Assembly: GCA_031288055.1 (NCBI GenBank)
Contig: JAITSD010000093.1
Coordinates: 1-7,849 of the forward strand
From: Candidatus Opitulatrix roisinitermitis
GTDB taxonomy: Bacteria; Actinomycetota; Actinomycetes; Actinomycetales; Bifidobacteriaceae
Direction of reading: 5' to 3'
Length of the DNA stretch: 7,849 bases
The notes beneath the pieces are model-generated. The model saw only the letters and a list, made by a program, of their open reading frames with translations. It made no database searches and was not told the DNA's origin. Position numbers and translations under genes: made by a program. Positions 5,767-7,849 of this stretch are shown piece by piece (position 1 is the first letter of the stretch; the number at the start of each line of letters is the position of its first letter).

Positions 5767-5775
5767 GCCATTTTT

Positions 5776-6339
5776 TTATTTAGTTCTATCTTCCAAAATT
5801 TCAACAGCTAAATCGCTAACCGAGATATCCCCCTCCCGAGCCAACTTTTTTAGTGTTTCAACTGATGTATTTGGATTTTTGGCTATATTTTTCCTAATAT
5901 TCCTATCCCCATCCTGAGCCAGTTTTTCTAATACTTCAGCAGGAGTGTTCGGATTTTGTGCTACTGTTTCTCTCAATTCATAATATTCATCCTCATCATC
6001 TACCAACTTAGCCAAAGTTTCAGGTAGAGTATTTGGATGTTCTGCCACACGCCACATGACATTGGGAATTTCATCCTGAGCCAACTTAGCCAAAGTCTTA
6101 GGTGAAGTATTTGGATGTTGTCCCACACGCCACCTAACTATATAATCTTCATCCTCAGCCAATATTTCCAATATTTCAGCTGATGTATTTGGATTTTTTG
6201 CTACTTGTTCCCTGACTTCGCAATATTCACCTTGAGCTAAATCCTCCAATATTTCAATAGGTGTTTTAGGATTTTTGGCTAAAAATTCTTTGACCTTGTC
6301 GTCAATTTCTATTATTAATTTATTACTTTTTATTTTCAT
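5776..6339 (-). CDS. LRV (leucine-rich repeat variant) repeat protein, 187 aa
   Basis: This is the most regular LRV-repeat protein in the window. Six units carry the motif [VI][AG]-x-[NH]P-[NK]-T-x-x-E-x-L-x-x-L-A-x-[DEG]; the prolines of the NP/HP pairs fall at residues 24, 50, 76, 102, 130 and 156, giving a period of 26 with one unit of 28 (DDEDEYYELRET). The N-cap has NK at 6-7 and VKEFLA at 16-21; the C-cap is VSDLAVEIL followed by a short basic tail. It is co-linear with the 194-residue paralog at 1670-2254, including the long fourth unit. AAAAGGA lies about eight bases before the ATG, inside the tail of the frameshifted upstream gene. It looks soluble, acidic and cytoplasmic, with no enzymatic motif. 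Function is unknown. It is the last gene before the non-coding gap. Confidence 0.88.
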   Translation of the reverse strand: MKIKSNKLIIEIDDKVKEFLAKNPKTPIEILEDLAQGEYCEVREQVAKNPNTSAEILEILAEDEDYIVRWRVGQHPNTSPKTLAKLAQDEIPNVMWRVAEHPNTLPETLAKLVDDEDEYYELRETVAQNPNTPAEVLEKLAQDGDRNIRKNIAKNPNTSVETLKKLAREGDISVSDLAVEILEDRTK

Positions 6340-6744
6340 TTATTTTTCCTTTTGTTTCATATTTTGCTTGCTTATTTTCCCAAACCGCATTTCTAACATA
6401 TACGTCTTTGTCATCAATCATTTTTTCCAATGTTACAAATGGAGTGTTTTCATTTTCTGCCACAGCCCTCCTAATACACCAACCCACTCATCATCAGCCA
6501 ACTTAGCTAAAGTTTCAGGTGGCGTGTTTGGATTATGGGCTACACAGTGCCTAACATCCTTATTCTCGTCATAACTAAGTTTTTCTAATGCTTTGGTAGA
6601 TGTATTTTTACTTTCGGCTACCTCCATTCTGACATATTCATTCTCGTCCCTAGCCAACTTTTCTAGCATTTCTGGTGGTGTTTTAGAATAAGCTGCTAAA
6701 AACCCCTTGCTCTCGTTGTCAATTCCTATCTTTATTTCATCCAT
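6323..6744 (-). pseudogene. LRV-repeat protein gene broken by a frameshift near 6480
   Basis: The frame starting at ATG 6744 reads as an LRV protein (ESKGFLAAYSKTP N-cap, then units anchored at residues 20, 46 and 72) up to DDEWV, then turns into unrelated sequence and stops at 6433 after 103 residues. Another frame on the same strand continues the family: CIRRAVAENENTP, then a W-type C-cap (DVYVRNAVW, AKYE) ending at 6323 inside the next gene. Removing the two G bases at 6479-6480 joins the parts exactly and restores the 26-residue spacing (anchors 20, 46, 72, 98, 124; 139 residues). So a two-base insertion is the likely lesion. The 103-residue form may still be made. The ATG is fused to the RecT-like gene's stop (TAATG) with AAAAGGA ahead. 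No good slippery site is seen where the frames overlap (6487-6433). Confidence 0.8.
6337..6353 (-). repeat. Shared translation-start block, copy 2 (between the two upstream LRV genes)
   Basis: Minus strand AAAAGGAAAAATAAATG. This is the shortened copy: the TAATG fusion has become AAATG, but the AAGGA ribosome site and AAATAAAT core are kept. Confidence 0.7.
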
Positions 6745-6760
6745 TATTTATTTTCCTTTT
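6741..6760 (-). repeat. Shared translation-start block, copy 1 (RecT-like/LRV junction)
   Basis: Minus strand AAAAGGAAAATAAATAATGG. It contains the Shine-Dalgarno AAGGA, the stop TAA of the RecT-like gene and the ATG of the LRV gene. Nearly the same bases recur at the other LRV starts (6337-6353, 2251-2270, 1667-1687). Confidence 0.8.
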
Positions 6761-7316
6761 CTATTTTCTTTGCTTCTATTTTTACAGGATTGACTATTTT
6801 CGGTTTCATATCCATATCTAAAACTTCTTCTTTGGTATACAGTCCTGCTGAGCCTAAAAGATAAAAATTAGCAAATTCAGACACACAACGCCATTGCAAC
6901 ATTCTAATAGGGTCTTTAGTCCAATTTTTTTTACCAGCTAGTCCTTGCTGTGCCGCCCATTTCAAAGTTTTAGATACAGTTTTAGTTTTATCGTCTTTCT
7001 TACCAGTCATCAAAATTTCTAATGTACCGTCTTCAACTTTACCTTTTACTTCAAAGTCAACATCCCATCCTGCCTGTAAAATTTGCTGTTGTAAATATTT
7101 GCCTGAAATAGACGGAACACCATCAACTATGTAAATTTCAAATAAAGATTTAATAGGTGATAAACCTAATTCTTTACCATATTCTTGTGCAATTAAAATA
7201 TCAGATGGCTTATTTCTAAAAGCAACAGGAATAAGGTCACTTTTTGATAATATTGTTGCGTATTCCATTTGAACAGCAAATGAAGACTGTTTAGGTGTAA
7301 TTTGTAAATCAACCAT
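6744..7316 (-). CDS. recT: RecT-family single-strand annealing recombinase, 190 aa
   Basis: This is a phage annealing protein of the RecT type, which coats single strands exposed by its partner exonuclease and pairs them with a complementary strand. The pattern is recognisable: LIPVAFRNKPSDILIAQEYG (28-47), GLSPIKSLFEIYIVDGVPSI (51-70), KTLKWAAQQGLA (116-127), W-x-K-D-P-x-R-M-L-x-W-R (132-143), and GLYTKEEV near 158-165. At 190 residues it is shorter than Escherichia coli RecT (about 270), chiefly at the N- and C-terminal ends. I chose the ATG at 7316, not the in-frame ATG at 7337, because GAAAGG lies between them at correct spacing for 7316 and because 7316 comes two bases after the exonuclease stop. 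The C-terminus (IEKENK) is written in the same bases as the ribosome binding site and start of the next LRV gene. Confidence 0.82.
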   Translation of the reverse strand: MVDLQITPKQSSFAVQMEYATILSKSDLIPVAFRNKPSDILIAQEYGKELGLSPIKSLFEIYIVDGVPSISGKYLQQQILQAGWDVDFEVKGKVEDGTLEILMTGKKDDKTKTVSKTLKWAAQQGLAGKKNWTKDPIRMLQWRCVSEFANFYLLGSAGLYTKEEVLDMDMKPKIVNPVKIEAKKIEKENK

Positions 7317-7318
7317 TT

Positions 7319-7849
7319 TTATAACCTTTCTACCCAAGCAGGTAATTGTACTTCTTTATTAGAATTGTCAAATTGTTTAGCAAGTTGTATTTTTTTGTCT
7401 TGCTTTTCTTTTTTCAAATTCTCTAATACTTCTTCTAAATTTTTATTTTGTAAATCTTTAGCGGTCTCTAAAGCGTCTTGTAAACATTTTGTGCCGTAAT
7501 CTTCATATTCTTTTGACAAAGTATAAGCACAACAAAGCGGTTTATCTAAACCGTCTCTTAAAGTGTTTTCAGCTGTCAAAAAAGTAAAGTCAATATTTTC
7601 AATAGCTATATCTTGGTCTAATGAAACTAATAATTTATAAGATGGAACTTGGAAATAATAGCCCATATTCCAAACAGCTTTATCAAAACCTTGTAATGAG
7701 CCATAATCATCACCTAAAATATCTTTACTGGTCTTTATATCTATTATGTGGGCTTTTTTCACACCATCTTCTTCATAAATATATACAGCATCTGGCTTAG
7801 CAGCAACTTTTACACCGTTCAACTCACCATATACAGCACATTCTTTATA
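7319..7849 (-). CDS. PD-(D/E)XK phage exonuclease, RecE/DUF3799-like (partial, C-terminal 176 residues)
   Basis: The frame is open through the right edge, so the N-terminus is missing. The seen part contains the nuclease core of phage PD-(D/E)XK exonucleases: VYGELNGVKVAAKPDAVY (7 onwards in the seen part), where the Asp of KPD (residue 20) binds metal, then IIDIKTSKD with the D-x-K pair (Asp37, Lys39), and finally a Gln-Tyr helix (YYFQVPSYKLL, 64-74), typical of the RecB-like motif. The C-terminal 60 residues are a charged helix rich in Lys, Glu and Asn. It resects DNA ends to make single strands for the RecT-like protein encoded two bases downstream, the usual exonuclease-recombinase pairing. 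A TTG at 7822 lies inside the domain and is not the start. Confidence 0.8.
   Translation of the reverse strand, partial: YKECAVYGELNGVKVAAKPDAVYIYEEDGVKKAHIIDIKTSKDILGDDYGSLQGFDKAVWNMGYYFQVPSYKLLVSLDQDIAIENIDFTFLTAENTLRDGLDKPLCCAYTLSKEYEDYGTKCLQDALETAKDLQNKNLEEVLENLKKEKQDKKIQLAKQFDNSNKEVQLPAWVERL

Larger units (their letters stand above)
5609..5775 (-). other. Non-coding gap with nested inverted repeats; candidate regulatory leader or operator region
   Basis: This is the only sizeable gap in an otherwise closed operon. Read on the minus strand it begins with TGGCAGT (5770-5764) and later has its partner GCTGCCA (5693-5687), 7 pairs with one G-T. Just before the latter is a hairpin ATGGG-TGCGATA-CCCAT (5710-5694). 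Between them lie copies of AGTAAATA in both orientations. The GCCAC part of GCTGCCAC can instead pair with GTGGC at 5660-5656, closing a second hairpin with TATATA arms and a TTAGC loop. The two pairings exclude each other, as in an attenuator or riboswitch. No run of T follows either hairpin, so a classical terminator is not seen. No convincing gene is present. Confidence 0.5.

Noticed and set aside
5687..5770. A tRNA gene on the minus strand
   Set aside because: The acceptor and T-arm-like parts pair well, but there is no D-arm, no clear anticodon arm, the middle is about 12 bases too long and the T-loop lacks TTC. Kept only as a finding.
5745..5771. An 8-codon leader-peptide-like frame (MAVNRISK) just after the LRV stop
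   Set aside because: It has no Shine-Dalgarno and no run of regulatory codons; probably chance in the stem sequence.
2127..6574. Plus-strand frames at 2127-2342, 2660-2872, 3964-4200 and 6275-6574
   Set aside because: All overlap well-supported minus-strand genes, and their products look like reversed A+T-rich coding sequence (long Ser/Phe/Ile runs).
1670..6744. CRISPR-like or tandem DNA repeats in the LRV regions
   Set aside because: The periodicity (78 bases) is at the protein level, in frame, with diverged bases and no spacers.
7314..7337. Start of the RecT-like gene at ATG 7337
   Set aside because: The ribosome site GAAAGG lies downstream of it and is correctly spaced for ATG 7316; using 7337 would also overlap the exonuclease end.
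7319..7822. Exonuclease starting at TTG 7822
   Set aside because: The frame continues upstream to the window edge with family-like sequence (VYGE before the NGVKVAAKPD part), so the gene is cut by the edge.

Overview
This window is a piece of a phage or prophage-like element from a strongly A+T-rich bacterium. The evidence is a single block of tightly packed genes, all on the minus strand, carrying a phage recombination and replication set: a PD-(D/E)XK exonuclease, a RecT-like annealing protein, a DUF669/SSB-like protein, a glutaredoxin-like protein, an excisionase-type HTH protein and a DUF3987-like ATPase, followed by two DNA methyltransferases. No structural, lysis, integrase or host housekeeping gene is present, so the host cannot be named. 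The standard genetic code fits: TAA and TAG are used as stops.

Layout in transcription order (right to left): exonuclease (cut by the right edge), RecT-like protein, two LRV-repeat genes (the first frameshifted), a 167-nt structured non-coding gap, the SSB-like protein, two very small genes, a glutaredoxin-like gene with a disrupted 3' end, the HTH gene, a small Cys-rich gene, the DUF3987-like ATPase, two more LRV genes (one full length, one only 50 codons), a C5-cytosine methyltransferase, and an adenine-methyltransferase-like gene cut by the left edge. Junctions are 0-20 nt or overlap by 1-17 nt, and four are TAATG stop/start fusions, so translational coupling is likely. The gap at 5609-5775 is the only place with room for a promoter or regulatory RNA.

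The core genes suit phage DNA recombination and replication: 5' end resection, strand annealing, single-strand binding and a helicase-like motor. The methyltransferases probably protect phage DNA from host restriction. The unusual part is a family of four leucine-rich-repeat-variant (LRV) proteins, arranged as two pairs that interrupt the core operon at two places. The four genes share a translation-start block, have a 26-residue repeat period, and combine two N-terminal caps with two C-terminal caps in all four possible ways. This looks like a small diversifying gene family shuffled by recombination; its function is unknown.
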